From: Apteryx mantelli | Taxonomy: Eukaryota > Chordata > Aves > Apterygiformes > Apterygidae | Assembly: GCF_036417845.1 (NCBI RefSeq) | Contig: NC_089980.1 | Coordinates: 112,431,169 to 112,495,168 of the forward strand | Reading direction: 5' to 3' | Length of the DNA stretch: 64,000 nucleotides | Shown: in pieces, positions 48,553 through 61,410 of the stretch | Layout of the letters: each line of letters opens with the position of its first letter | How positions within the stretch are numbered: the first letter of the stretch is position 1 | Position numbers and translations under genes: made by a program | Notes under the pieces: generated by a model | Told to the model about the DNA's origin: nothing | Database searches by the model: none | What the model saw: the letters and a program-made list of their open reading frames with translations, nothing else

Positions 48553-51218
48553 TGCACGAATTAGTACAGGTGTGTTGCAAACCTTGTGCTCCTGGAAGCC
48601 CCCAGCAAGCCAGCTGCGCTAATCTGCACTGTGGTGCTCCGGTGGTCCAGCCTGCCAAGTTGTGTTTCCCCTTCACACGTTTAATTTCCTCGAAGGTTGA
48701 AAGTCTGACTGTAAACACCGTGAATGCCTGAGGACAGGTTGCACTAACATTTTTCTTTCATACAGCCAGCAAGTATAATAGAGTTCTTATATACAGCAGC
48801 TAAACCCTTTATAGCTTTGCAGTGACCATGGCCACAATGACAACATTGTTTTTAGTGGTAATATCATTTGATGTTAGCTAGAAACAAGGCTTAAAAACAT
48901 GATGCATTTTATGCAGCCATCAGACAGTGCTAGGCTTTAGCCATTCTAACTTAGTTAAAAGACAAAATAACTTTCCACCTGAAAGGCACTTTCTATTTAT
49001 ATGTCATAATTTAGAAGTAGTTTATTCTTCCACATCAGTTGTTTCTAGTGCCATGCTCTATATGTCATGAGATAAAGTTCTTTTCTGCAGAAGTGTGGAA
49101 CGGCAGCTCTGCAGCAGGATGTCACAAGTCAACCCAAATAAAAGCAATGCAAACACAGTATTTCTTAACATTTCATAATATTTTAGCAACCCTCTTTTGT
49201 CATGTTAACACACTAAAAAGGAGAATATGGTGACTGTGAAGAAGATAAATGGGTAGTACCAATTTACATATTTTCCAAGTTATAGATTATATTGTAGGAA
49301 AAGATAGGGTAGGAGTATCTAATTTTAGATCTAAAAGATTAATTTGCTTAAACTTTGTTTAGTTCCAACAGATCCTTTATAAACAATGGATAGAATTAGA
49401 TACCTCTGAGAGCACACTGGGAAATAAACACATATTTTATCACAAACTTTTACGGAACTCCTTGAACAAGGGTCAATTAATAAAAAGTCCAGTTATGAAT
49501 GTCCTCTCAATCCTGTCTCTGACAGATATAGTGCTGCAATCACACAAAAGTGATGGTTAATCACGTCTGGTCTAAAATTTACCGCATGCATTGACCCTAG
49601 TTATGAGATTAAGATATAACAGCTTCACAGTTATCAAATCAAAGAGGACAGGGAAAGAGGGCAGGAGGGAACAGAGAATGATTTCACCAGGAGTAATCAC
49701 AGATACAAATCTGAGTATAAAAGCAATCAGAAATTCCCAAGTGCATGGATACAGCCTAAGGACCCAGGATCCTGAAGGACCTAGAGCCTCCACCAGAACG
49801 TAGTGGTCACCTGGGCTGATTGCAGCTTGGCTAAAAGCAGGTAGATGTAAGAATGGTTTCATTTCCATTCAGTCTCTCAATGAACTCCATAACTGCCTTT
49901 TTTTTTTTTTCTTTTGTAACCGTATCCTTTATCATACACTTACCATAAACTGGCTTGCAAGACACTGATTTTGAGATAATCGAAAGTGGAACGCTTTCTC
50001 AATACCTTGTAACACCCCTTTTTTGGAGCAGCCAAGAAGTAACAGGATGCTCAGGCTAGCTTGAGAACTCTTTACAAGACGGAGTTGTGTAAAAGAAAGG
50101 TTTTCTGCTCACTGTCATTAGCATGGAGAGCACCTTGACATACAGCAAGAGAGGGAAGGACACCTGACTGTTTGGATCCCTAGGGAATTTGTAACTGAAT
50201 GACAGTACAAGCCAGACTTTACTGAAGAACCAAGTAGGACGTGCAGCGATCAGAAACATCACTTGGTCATTTCCAGGAGAAAAGGCAAACACTTCTGTAA
50301 CACTCTCAAAGCTTTTTCCAGATTCAGACTGGAGGAGAGGTGTCTGTACTTTTGCATTCAGGTAATAAGTTCGAGCTACTGTTCAGATGCCAGAAGGATT
50401 TTCACAGAACTGAAGCAGCTGTTTAGAAATAAGTAGCATTGTTGATACACATATACCAGCTGTATTGACCAAAACCACATAGAAATGCACATCTGCCTTA
50501 TACAATTTGGAAACCTTGCAGCTACACACAAGAGAAGCTTCTATCATCATTTCCTCTTATGTCTAAGAGAGATAGCAAAACAGCCTATAGCATGAGATGT
50601 GCATGTACAGTTACTCAGCTGAACACTGCCACACTAGATTTATGATTGTTACACATGAATATACTTTAATAAATAATATCACATAAAGTGCAATCACTTG
50701 TTCTATTTAGCGGTGCAATTTTTTACTGTACAATTGGACTTTCTTCGCAGAGAGCAACCATCAGCTACATTGTGAATTCTGAACTAAGGAAGGCTGGAAA
50801 AAGACAGAGAAAAGAGAAACACTATGGAAAAAGATTAGCACAGCTTTCAAAAGGGACACTGTGACTGAAGCTGTTCATGGCTTGAAACAGCAGATCACAT
50901 TGAAGAAACTCCACTGAGCAAAACACTGATCAGGTTACTGAAATGGCTCTTTGATTTTTCTGCAAATGTCTGGTAGGATGAAAAGTGATTGAAAGAGTAT
51001 AATGAGAGCGAACAAGGCAGCTTATTAGGCTTCACCCAGCAACAGGCTTCTGTCCACAGAATTACTACATAGTGATTTATTATTTAAATGTGCATGTTAG
51101 CATGCCAGGTGAGCTGTGTCTAAGCCATACATTATTTTTTGAGACTCATAAAACTATTTGTGCAGGTGGACTGAATGTGAAGAACAGAATTAAGGACATC
51201 TGATTTCTTTGCTTTTTT
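48553..51218. other. Non-coding DNA, no gene seen
   Basis: Ordinary AT-rich sequence with a T13 run at 49898-49910. Short frames on both strands are unsupported. Confidence 0.5.
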
Positions 51219-51338
51219 TGTGTGTGTGTGTATATATATATAGTTATAATAGTATAGTATAGTATAATAGTATAATAGTATAGTAATACTAAAATAATAG
51301 TATAATAGTATAATATAATAGTATAATAGTATAATAGT
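51219..51338. repeat. TG/TA microsatellite and AGTATAAT satellite
   Basis: A compound array: (TG)n at 51220-51231, (TA)n to 51242, then about 95 bp of interleaved AGTATAAT and AGTAT units. It includes runs such as ATAGTATAGTATAGTATAAT. Translation of the minus strand gives a repetitive tyrosine/isoleucine/leucine-rich frame that is an artefact of the repeat. Confidence 0.9.
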
Positions 51339-52121
51339 TTCAAAGATCTTTAAGATATTCTGATGGAGTGGTTGTAAGGAAAGTAAATCTATATTATAAG
51401 AATAAATAATAACTCTAACTATACTTGTATTATGATCAAAATATAAGTCTGTAGTAAAGTGGGTTATAATTTGGTATACTTAATTAGCCAGAATGAAAAA
51501 ATCCACTTGGGGTTGTTAAATACTTAGATATCCAACTCTACATCAGAAAATCTCAGTCACAAAATTCTCAAAAATATTGGGGAAATTATCGCTATATATC
51601 CATTCCAGACGTCTACAATTGCCATTGTCACAGACAAAATCCCATGGACTTTTTGTCTGGCCCAGTAAAGCTGTCCTTATGTCCTCATGTTTCAAGACTT
51701 TCAAATTATGTTCCTAACCAAGATTTTTGAAAGTCAGAGGATACACATCTTACTGAGTCACTTACTGGCTTTTGGCCATTCTCTCTTTCATTAATTATGT
51801 TGAATATTTCAAAAGTATGAAATGCCAGAACCTGCTCTGAGATAAAAATCAAGTTCCAAGTGGTTAATGTCAAAATATGTACTAAATAAAGAACAGTTCT
51901 CTTTACTAGATGTCAGAGCTGTTGGATATAGGATACCATTTTTTTTTCTATTATGTTCAAAGTGAGAATAATGAGAGAAATTATTTTCAGTTGGCTGGCA
52001 GCAGAATCATTCAGACCTATATTAAACCCGTCATATAAGTCAGAACTGTTGTTGTGAGCAAAGGTATAACCTGGGATGTATTTATGCACTTTGAGGCAGA
52101 GAAATAGTTATTTTCTTTTAT
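51339..52121. other. Non-coding DNA, no gene seen
   Basis: AT-rich sequence without recognisable repeats or exons. Confidence 0.5.
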
Positions 52122-52200
52122 ACAAGGTAAACCAAAGTACAGTGAAGTGTAGAAACTTGCTCAAGGTGACATGCCCAGAGAGAGATGAACTCCAAGTTTT
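52122..52200 (-). repeat. MIR (CORE-SINE) fragment
   Basis: The + text ACAAGGTAAACCAAAGTACA, then GTAGAAACTTGCTCAAGGTG and ACATGCCCAGAGAGAGATGA, then ACTCCAAG, follows the reverse complement of MIR over about 79 bp (gaaactgaggcacagagaggttaagtaacttgctcaaggtcac...gaactc). It is one of the clearer MIR copies here. Confidence 0.75.
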
Positions 52201-52835
52201 TCAAGTTGATCACTGGACCATATATGTAGTTTCTAAGTTGAAAAATAACTCAGCTTGCCATCTAAAGCCAGCTGCCACAGAACAATTTTTATTACAATGA
52301 GAATGGAATGAAACTCTCAACTCCAAGTGATTATTATATTTTTATAGGAAAGTGTGAACCAGATATGACCATGGTGATTAAAAAAGACCTTTTCTATTTC
52401 AGTAAGAAGTCTTCCACTAAGTACATGCATATGAAGGCTCCTAATAGCCATGTGTCACCTGTAATTTGTCTTGGGAAAAGTATGATGTGACACTACTTCA
52501 AAATAGTGAAGCACATCAAATAAAGCAAGTTTTCCTGTCTCTTCAACATAGTAGTACTAGAACAAGTGGAAATATCAGTAACTATTAGTAGCTGTCAACT
52601 TAAAATTGATACAGTGTAGCACAGTATTTCCTAAGGAACATGCCAAATTCACTAAAATACAGAATAGCATCTTTACTGAATCTGACTACCAAATAAATAT
52701 TTATATAATAAATTCATACATTATTATTAGATACAGAGTGGTTTTTTTTAATCTTAAATCTTACATCCTGGGATTTAACAAGTATTTTATGTTCTGGAAC
52801 TCAAGTGATCATGGGAGAGTTTCAGATTAATTTTC

Positions 52836-52905
52836 CCATTTTAAAGGAATCTCAAAGTTCACACAGCTACAGAGAAAAGGTTTGAAGAAGTGTGGCCTGT
52901 ATGTA
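52836..52905 (-). repeat. Possible MIR fragment with internal deletion
   Basis: TTCCCATTTTAAAGG, then TCAAAGTTCACACAGCTACA, then GGTTTGAA, retain three MIR landmarks in the right order for the reverse complement. About 30 bp are missing between the first two. A 20-base A run follows shortly. Confidence 0.4.
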
Positions 52906-52913
52906 TGTAAACC

Positions 52914-52933
52914 AAAAAAAAAAAAAAAAAAAA
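52914..52933. repeat. A20 homopolymer
   Basis: Twenty A followed by CCTGACAAAAAAACCC. It could be the tail of an old retroposed sequence, but no source sequence was recognised upstream and no target duplication was found. Confidence 0.75.
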
Positions 52934-54386
52934 CCTGACAAAAAAACCCTTGAAACCTGACATGAAAGAAGTAATCCCTAATCATTATTATTTTTCAATT
53001 TATGATTTAAATCAGTCACATGATTCCTTGAGGCCTGATTTACAATTATTTGACTATAGAATTTTTCAAGACACTTGTCTGAAAGAATGCAATGGGTGAA
53101 TGTCATTTTTATTCTGAACATGGCATTGATTATTGTCTTCCCATTAAAACTAGATTGAGTGCAAGCTACAGTCAAGTTAAATAAAGCCCAGTAAACCAGT
53201 ACCATTTCAAACAATGTGCATCTAAAGAAACTAATGAATGAGGTGTCACGCATCAGTCACACTTCCTTTGCTATCCCTCATACTCCTCTTCATGCAAACA
53301 TAAGACACACAGTTACTTGTCATCCTCAGCAGCAGGAGACCTTTGCTGCGATGGATCACAGGAGATCTGAGAGGTCAACTCACCTCTTTGATCTTGGAGC
53401 AATCCTATATAAGCTTCTGATGTTAATACAAAAACGTGGAAAGTCATACATAAAACTGTGTAGGCATAACTTTAGATCAGGCTCTTAACTATAAATGTAA
53501 AAATCAACTGGAAATTATCAACCAATTTGTTTATATCAAAAGACAAAAAGAAGTGCAAAATAAAGTGCAAAGTAAAGTAAAAGAGTATAGATTGCATGAT
53601 ACTGATAGTGAATGAAGTGTTATAAGACCTTATGAGGCAGAATCTCCTACCTCCTTATTCCAGGCGCTACCTTTGTGCCTTTTAGAAAGAAGAAGAGAAA
53701 TGAAATATTGATTTTAGGTTCTAGCTAGACTCCATTAAGATGCTCTTTTAAGTCACATTGTGATTTAAAAGTTACATTGCGACTCTGCAAAGAGTAGTTT
53801 TATGAATATAAATCAGTTTTCTAATACACATAAGTGGGCTTTTTTCATAAGCACCCAGAAATAATCCGCCTAACTTCCCTGTGTATCAATAGGATTTGAC
53901 TTGCTTTTTTAAGCACTTTCAAAAAAACCTTACCCTGAATGTCTAGTATTGAATGTACTAATGATGACTAAGTTATACTAGAGACAGCAGCAATAGAATA
54001 ACTTTATGAAAAAGACAATCAATAACTCACAGAGCATTTCTGTGTGCTTTGAAAGCAGATGGCTTGAAAATATATTTGAATAAAAAAAGAACTACTGGCC
54101 AGGATGACACATAGTTCAGGATGCCTGGGTATCTGCTAGCTCTGTCTACACTGACAGCTGCATCTTCCCTCGAACTCCAAAAGGTGCTTTAACACAACAC
54201 ACCTGCAGCCTGAGTCCAGGGTAGGAAATAGGCAAAAAAATCTCCATTTTCTTAGGAGATGCATCATTACCAAAAATGGTACATACAGGTGGAAATTTTC
54301 TATATTCTACTCTATTGGAAATCAAATGCAAAGGCAAAGAAATGATCCTTTTCTCCCCAAAAAGGGCATAAACTAAGTCATTAACA
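52934..54386. other. Non-coding DNA, no gene seen
   Basis: No exon or repeat was recognised. Frames at 52978-53253 (-) and 53216-53488 (+) are short and unsupported. Confidence 0.5.
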
Positions 54387-54441
54387 GCCCCGATCCTATA
54401 AACGCTTATGCAAATCTTTACATCATTCCCCTGAAGTTGGA
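54387..54441. repeat. Degraded palindromic interspersed repeat (type 2)
   Basis: GCCCCGATCCTATAAACGCT, then TATGCAAATCTTTACATCAT, then TCCCCTGAAGTTGGAG, match the left arm and centre of an ancient sauropsid sequence of the form 'gccccgatcctgcaaacgcttatgcac...actttac...tcccattgacttc'. The right arm is not evident. It is the best type 2 copy in the window. Confidence 0.5.
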
Positions 54442-54765
54442 GACAGCTTTCACATAGGAACCTATAGGCAGGCCTATATGTATTGTTACTCCTGGTTCTG
54501 ATACAGAATTTGATCCCTGTGAAAGAAAACTATTATTGCTGAGATGGGCATTGCACTAAGGCCATGTCTCAACAGCATCCTGAATGCTTTTGTGGGGAAT
54601 ATGACCGAAGCCCTTCCAAACAGCATGAGTGCTGTGCAAACAAGTTGCTTTATTTCAAAGATTTGAAGAAAGAGGGAGACTTTTGAAAAAGAAAAAAGCT
54701 TTTTCCCAATTCAGCTAGGTCTACAGTCAGGCCACCAGTCTCATGGAAACCTGGGCACGCTCCTG
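54442..54765. other. Non-coding DNA, nothing recognised
   Basis: About 320 bp of ordinary AT-rich sequence between two old repeats. Confidence 0.5.
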
Positions 54766-54825
54766 GGCACACCAGAACTACTCCTCTGGGCTTCTGCACT
54801 TATTTGCAGAATGGGAAGGAAGCTG
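54766..54825 (+). repeat. Possible MIR fragment
   Basis: CTCTGGGCTTCTGCACTTAT followed by TTGCAGAATGGGAAGGA parallels the MIR 3' part (ctctgggcctcagtttcctcatctgcaaaatgggga). The upstream CTGGGCACGC could be the decayed core. Short and old. Confidence 0.4.
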
Positions 54826-56390
54826 ATGAATGCATCAAACTCGTGCAAATTTCTCTCATTATGACACCACAAGGTTCAAATCTGTCTGTTCAAGAACACA
54901 CATGAAGAAAGAGGATAAGCTTGATTTCTTTCCCCTTTTCTGCCAAGCCTCCTTATTCTGTGTGAGAAAATCTTCATCACCACTGGTGCTGGAGGATGTG
55001 ATATTTTTGCAGAGCTGTCCCTATGGTAAGAAAAGGTAAAGTTCTTGTCCTCTGGCTACAGATTAACTCATCTATAATCTGTCATTCTTTTGAAATTCTT
55101 ACAGAGAAAAAAATGATTACACAGTCCTATCTTGTCTAGTCAGTGTTCTCAGGAAAGCAAATTCACCTGTTATCTGCTGACACCTTCATGGTCTTTAAAC
55201 TAATTGAGCAACCTGTTTTCAGAATAAAAACATTTTTTTCTTCCCCTTACCATCCTGACACCTATCCAGCTCTGAACAGCCTGAATTACCTGCTAATTGG
55301 ATTTAGCTCTCCTTTGGGACTTATCTAGCCCCATGACAGTGTTTTGGACAAAGATGCTCTCTCTATATATATACCCAAACACACAGATACATGTATCCAC
55401 ATATGTGCACACATACTATGGCTATTTGCACCTTGTGGAGTGTTATCCCTATTTGTTCTCTGCATCACACAAGTCCCACCAGCAGCCTAGCTCTCTAAGG
55501 AGCTGGGTGTACAACTGTGAAAATCAGGGAGTCTGATGCAGAGGAAATTTTAAGTAGCTTTAAGAGCCACACGTGCATGAGGCCAACCCAGGGCATCAAT
55601 CTGAACTACTCAAGCATCATATTTTCCCAATACCAACATGACAAGACGTCAGGACTTTCAGGCTTAAATCAAGGGCTTTGCATAACATATTCACCAAAGT
55701 GTGCCCTCAGTTTCTCATGCTTTTATCTTCCAACAACTAAACTTTAACCTCTCCCTTTTGTGTGAGCCCCTGCCAGAAAAAGGCTCTGCTATACTGAGAA
55801 AGCAGAGTACCCTGGCGAAGACTGAGCATGCACCACCTTGCACAGGAGCTGAACTGACAGAGTCTCTGTTAGACCAAAAGAAAAGTGCAACAGAATCAAA
55901 ACTGGTAGGTGATAAATTGATGTTTTGCCCATTTCTCTTTCCCCTGCTCTCCTCCTCTGTAACTGTCACATGGGTGGTCTGTCCATTGAAAAAATGCCTG
56001 TACCTCTGAATTGTGTTAAATTTCTTGTTCTCCAGCTCTGCTGAAGTAAATTCTAGCAGCCTCTCTGAAACACCATGGAAACTTAGGGGCACTTGCTATT
56101 CCAAGTATACACAAATGACTTGCCTGCAACCTTATTTAAATATCAACTTTACTGTCAGTAATGACAAAGGTAATATGTAAATGCAAACACATTAAAAGGC
56201 AGCGCAGCGTGAAGAGGCAGAGAAGCATCAGAACAATGGATGAAAATCTATGTTAAAACTAGCCAATTAGTGAAATGCCACCTGCTCATCCAAACTTCAC
56301 CCAGATGCAGAAAATTTATATATGCGATGGAATTATTAATTCTTCAGGGTTTAGAAAAATAAGAGATTAGTTGTAACTCCCTTGTAATTC
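54826..56390. other. Non-coding DNA, no gene seen
   Basis: No exon was recognised. Frames 55701-56009 (+) and 55715-56092 (-) overlap on opposite strands and have no domains. A motif-dense stretch lies at 56130-56345. Confidence 0.5.
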
Positions 56391-56405
56391 CGCCCCCCCC
56401 GCCCC
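56391..56405. repeat. C-rich run
   Basis: CGCCCCCCCCGCCCC, a low-complexity run. Confidence 0.7.
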
Positions 56406-57111
56406 AATCTAGGCTCTTTTATTGGATGAATCACCATGCAATTATTTGCCTTGAAAATGCCACAAGGGCAGCCTCCCCCATGGTGATCAACTACTTTTGT
56501 CTCTAGCAGTGTTGTATGAAACTTGGCAGGATCTATTCACTGGCCATCAAACAAGCATTTTTTTTTTTTTTATAACCTGGTGCCCTCCTTCAGTGCAGCT
56601 GCATTAATCTGCTCTCACAGTTCACCTTAGTTTTGGATTAGAGCCAACAAGGAAATCAAAGTGGAACGAGGGGTGAGTTCCAAGCTAGGGCTGGTTATGG
56701 AGGAAAAACATTAAAAGAGGAGTTTAATACAGCTTCCACTAGCAATATACACTTTTTTGCTTGCTCAAAGCTTGGCCTGGACTTGATAAAAAACCTGTAA
56801 ACATGGTCTGAATTTTTGTTTCATGATGAGCTGAAACCCAGCAAAACTTGCTGAGTTTTGCTTCCAAGACAAAAAGTACAGTCAGTTTTTGTTTCCAGTT
56901 CTGGCTCAAATGAGAGGTATGTTAAACTCTTTCTCCCCTTCCCTTTCCTTTCTTTCCCACCTTTTTGCCTTCCTTCTAATGCTGGGACTTTCACAAATTT
57001 CAGCAAATTTCAGCAATTTGGCTTCTCTTGAGGTTGCATACCTTTAATTCAGTTTTCCATAGGCTGTGGATTAAGACAGCACAGACTAGTTTTTTAAAAC
57101 TGCCTGTGTAG

Positions 57112-57136
57112 GTGAAATAAATAAAATAAATAAAAA
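57112..57136. repeat. AAATA simple repeat
   Basis: Alternating AAATAAAT and AAAATAAAT units. Confidence 0.7.
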
Positions 57137-60100
57137 GGAAATATGCAGGCTCTAAGACCTTGTTTGCCCAGTTTCCCTGCTGACAAGTTTCTTGTTGATG
57201 AACAGAGCTCTGTTGTCTAAGTGATGCCACCTCAGTGCGAACAGTCACAGTCAGCAGTAATATTGCCGATGAATTTGGACCATCAGCCAAGTCCTTCACT
57301 CTGTGACAGCACAATGTACTAGGACAAACTGTTTGTATTTTACACATAATTTCTCCAGAAAAGTTTCTTTGATAAAATATACTGTGCTGTGTATCATGAT
57401 TTGATAGATGTAAGGCACAGAATCAGTGGTTTTATGCTGTTTATGCCACAGAGAAAAAAATGCAATAGTCTTCAGAGTTTTGCAATGGAAATGCAATTAT
57501 GCATAGATTAAGGGAGTAGTTTAAATTCATGAGTTCCTATCTTTGTGTTTATATGGCTGTCACTGTTGGCACAGTTGAGTGAAACCTCCAGGCAACCCTA
57601 AATTGTTTCATATGCAGCCTGAGGCAGTTTGTGGCTTCAAGTACCCCAAGAAGACTTTATATCACTGAGGATTTCAGTGGAGAGCAGAGTCCGACCTCCT
57701 GCTTCAGGCTTTTCCCTCTGCTGTGTTCTCCGAGATTAGCTTTGCGTGGTGCTGCTCAAGATTTCTAGACACAGTGAGAGAAGCGTTATAGAGGAAGCAA
57801 TAACAATCATTGATGTCATTAATACTGTATGCATATTTGACAGTTATATTGCTATAAAGAAAAGCAAGAATTTATTCCTTTGATTGCATTTATTTTGCCT
57901 TTAATATGCTCTAACAGGAAGTGGCTGCTGTATTAAGCAGAGGTTCATGCTAAATGCTCTTCACTCACTGACCTCTGCCAGACTTCTTGGCTCTAAGTGG
58001 CTGCTGAATAACACATGGTAGATCAAAAGAAAAGAAAATTCCAGAGCAGAAAAAGAGAACAGCTCGAGGTCCCCAGTATGAAGCTGTCTGAAAATAAACA
58101 AGGTAACCATGTACTGGCATATCTTAGCTGAAGGGAAGTAGGAGTATTTCAGAATAAAGCAACGTTGCTAACAGCTTGCTGATAATTCAGGCAAGGACTC
58201 AGCCCCTGTCCTGCCAATGGCTCAATCCTTGCAGAGGTTGCTGGGGACTGGGTGCAATGATGTGAGCTAGTTGTTTGCATAGGGAAACCCTGCCATATGG
58301 TAGGTGCAACATTAATTGCTCTGGTATAGCCTCCTGTCACATCTCCAGTAAAACATAGAAGGATTTACAAGGAAATCTCCCTGTGTGTCTGAGTCCTTGA
58401 AGTGCAGCTCCTTTCCTCCAGTTTTGCTCTCACTCTAGCAATCTTCCTTGACCCCTGGAACTACAAGAACATCCAAACATCCCCTTCTTTTTGTTTTTCT
58501 TGGGAGCTGTCTTCTGCTCCTGCTGCAAGCTCCTTTTGTCCCATAGCTTTCTGTCTCTGCTTGCTTTATGTTGCATTCCTCCACAGCACAGCATTTATTG
58601 TACTCACCTATCTGTAAAACTATGTACTCACAGCTTTGAGTCCCCATGCTGGCTGCAGGTCCCCTTGGACCAGCCTGAAGCTCAGAAGCCTCCCTGAGCT
58701 AAGCATGCTTCTAGAGGGAGTTCAGCCTCATGCATTCAGGACAAACATTTTTTGCCCAACCACAGCCTGCTAAGGGAACATTACAGGCAGTAGCATGTCA
58801 TAAGCAGCGGACAAACAAAAAAGCCTAGTAAAATCCAAGCCACACACTACATCTCCCAGCTGGAGACAGGAGGGCAAGTACACAGCAGGGCAAGGAGGCT
58901 TCCCTCAGTTCCTGAAGAAGCGTCATGAGGGCTGCCCATGGTCTTTACTTCTCCCATAATTTGAAGAGGAAGGAAAGCCTCAATCTGTGTAAGTTCCACA
59001 CTGGCATAACCTTTCCCTCTGCTCCAAACTCTTTTTGCAGCCTGGCTGCCTTCAGCTTTTTGTTCTCAAGCAATTGTGCTCATCAGGTGAGATGATCAAG
59101 CACTTCTCCTTTCTCCATTAATTTTAGGAGGACTGCTTACATACCATGCTTTAATGATAATGTATGGCTTTGTAAAACCATCCTCCTCACACACGGGATT
59201 CTGAAACAGTTACATGAAATGAAAACCACTTTTATGGCAGGTGTCCTCAATTTGCAGTCTTCCTAATGATGATGAGCAGCCGTTCAGAGCTGGGGAAATC
59301 TAGTGTTGCTAAGTCATGTGTGGTGATTCCTAGTGAGATAGCTGTGCAAAGGAGCCATGTGTGCCTCTGAGTCCCACCAAAATCTCTGCCTGGAGCCAGG
59401 TGTAGAGGCAGCTCCCCATGACCCGGGCATCTGTGTGTGACTCAGATCCCTTCCCTGAGTAGCTGCCCTCAGGAATTCAATGCTTGCTGGGCTTCCCTAT
59501 GCAAGCAAAACCACTCACACACAGAATATAAGGAGGCTGGATAGCATTTGCTTTCCACAGAATAGGAACCAGCCTTCACGGATTTGCTATCATTTAACAG
59601 ATGGGCGTTGTTGTATCACAATAGGATGGAAAAAGGGTAGCAATAGAGTGTTAGCTAGGTTTCTTTTTTGGCTTGTTAGCTCTTTTGATTTTTAAAATAA
59701 TTTCCTTTTAAAGCCATCAGAAAAGGTAATAACCTTGTTCATCTACAAGATATCAGCAGTAATATTTAGTATCTGACTGTGGAAAACTCTGAAGGATAGT
59801 CAATGTAAGTTGAAAAGGATCCTGTTCTGTCTAGTTAATGTTGGGAAGATTCAAACTCTCCCCAAATTTATAGGCATTTATGTTCAGAGTTCTATCTGAA
59901 ACTCTTTCTAAATATGTAGAAATTTAAACAGGGATCTCTGCATCAGCTATGAAGTCTGTCAGGTCTCAGATCCTAAGACATATGTTCTTGTAGATACTTC
60001 TGCACCCAGTGTTAAAGTTTCACAGTTAGAGTGACAGCTGATCAAAACCTCACACAGCACATTGCTAAAAAGGAATATTATGATGTGTAATCTGAGTAGG

Positions 60101-61387
60101 GTTTTTTTTTTATTTTTTTTGCCTAAATAATATTACCTAGCTGCTTTCAGTGGAAAAGGGAAGTTATGGCATGTCACAGACACAAAGGATACTTCTGCAT
60201 TGCCTTCCCTTTCCGGCAGCAACCCTTCTGCTATTCCCATGGACCATTAGAAATACTCATGATTTAAAGCTGATGAGCTTTGTATTGAGTTAGCCTGAGC
60301 TATAGCCTACGTATTGTCCCTTTCTATTCACACAGGAGAAACTCCAGGCTAGATGACACTTTTAGTCCAGGCTAGTAAGCACAGCTGAATATTAGTGACT
60401 GAGAGGCAAAAAATGAGAGAGGAGGCATCTTAATGAAGAACAAGTTTCCTCATACGCTCACTAAACAGGAGAGTAGAAGAGCTCACAGACTTTCTGACAT
60501 TTAAAAATTGCCTCCAGGCAACCTGCAAGATGCAGAGCTGCCAGCAGCTCCCAGGCCCCATCATCTCTTCATCAGACAGAGAGTGAGAAGACCTGCACTG
60601 GCAGGAGACCCTTCACCCTTACACTGAATAGCAGCAGAGCAGCTGCCTGAGCATCAGCATAGTTTTCACAGAGCAAAGGGGCTTCCAGACACAGTTACTT
60701 TTGCCTGCCTGTTAAATTTGGGTACCATGTCATTCCATAGTCACTTAGAATTAACACGATGCCCAGTTTCACCCATCTACCATACAGTAGAAACTTGGCT
60801 CCTTAAACTCAACTACTGCTTCTCTACTCGCCCAACCTCACAAGTCCTTCTAGATCACTCTTTTAGCTAGCTCTTCCTTTCCTCACGCTACCTTGGAGCT
60901 TTGCCATTCCTCAGTGTTCATTCCTGTTATACTTTTATAGTCCCTCATAATAGTATGGAAACCAGTGCAGGTGAACTGTTCTGCTCTTTTGAGACAGAAA
61001 TACACCAAGCTGACATCGTAGCAAAAATGCCACACAAGAAATCCTCCTACAAGCATTTAGTCAGCTAGCCAAAAGTTGCCCTCACCCTTTTGGAAAAGGA
61101 GTGATAGCAGATGACTAAGCTTTACGATTTTGGAAAATATATACAAATGATATTTGTATGTTTACTGTGCAGGAGATAGAAGAAGAGGCCAAGAAGACAG
61201 TCAGGTATACTACAAGATACCATATAGTTTACAGACTGAGTTCCTCAATGGCAAAGTTCCTGCTGCAAAGTTCTTTTTGCATTCTCCTTCAAGACTGTCT
61301 ACCATAAAAAATGAATTACTCCACTTTGAAGTTATTTATATGAAGTAGGGTGCTCGTGGCATTTCCACAGTCAGCAACTGTATGATA

Positions 61388-61410
61388 CTGAGAGAGAGTG
61401 AAAGAGAGAG
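61388..61410. repeat. GA-rich simple repeat
   Basis: CTGAGAGAGAGTGAAAGAGAGAGC-type text, an imperfect GA microsatellite. Confidence 0.65.

Noticed and set aside
48333..48731. 132-codon open frame, the longest in the window
   Set aside because: No domain or familiar protein, and part of it lies over an apparent ancient SINE-like fragment. A 66-codon frame is open on the opposite strand (48518-48718). Treated as chance.
51219..51338. Regular spacing considered as a CRISPR-like array
   Set aside because: Units are contiguous 5-8 bp TA-rich satellite repeats with no unique spacers, and the DNA is vertebrate.
51146..51343. Tyrosine-rich repetitive minus frame (LYYYTIIL pattern)
   Set aside because: Pure translation of the TA-rich satellite.
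52914..52933. A20 run as the tail of a processed pseudogene
   Set aside because: The upstream sequence matches no transcript I recognise (it looks like a MIR relic), and no target duplications flank it.
55715..56092. 125-codon minus frame overlapping a 102-codon plus frame
   Set aside because: Both strands are open over the same DNA, with no family resemblance on either.
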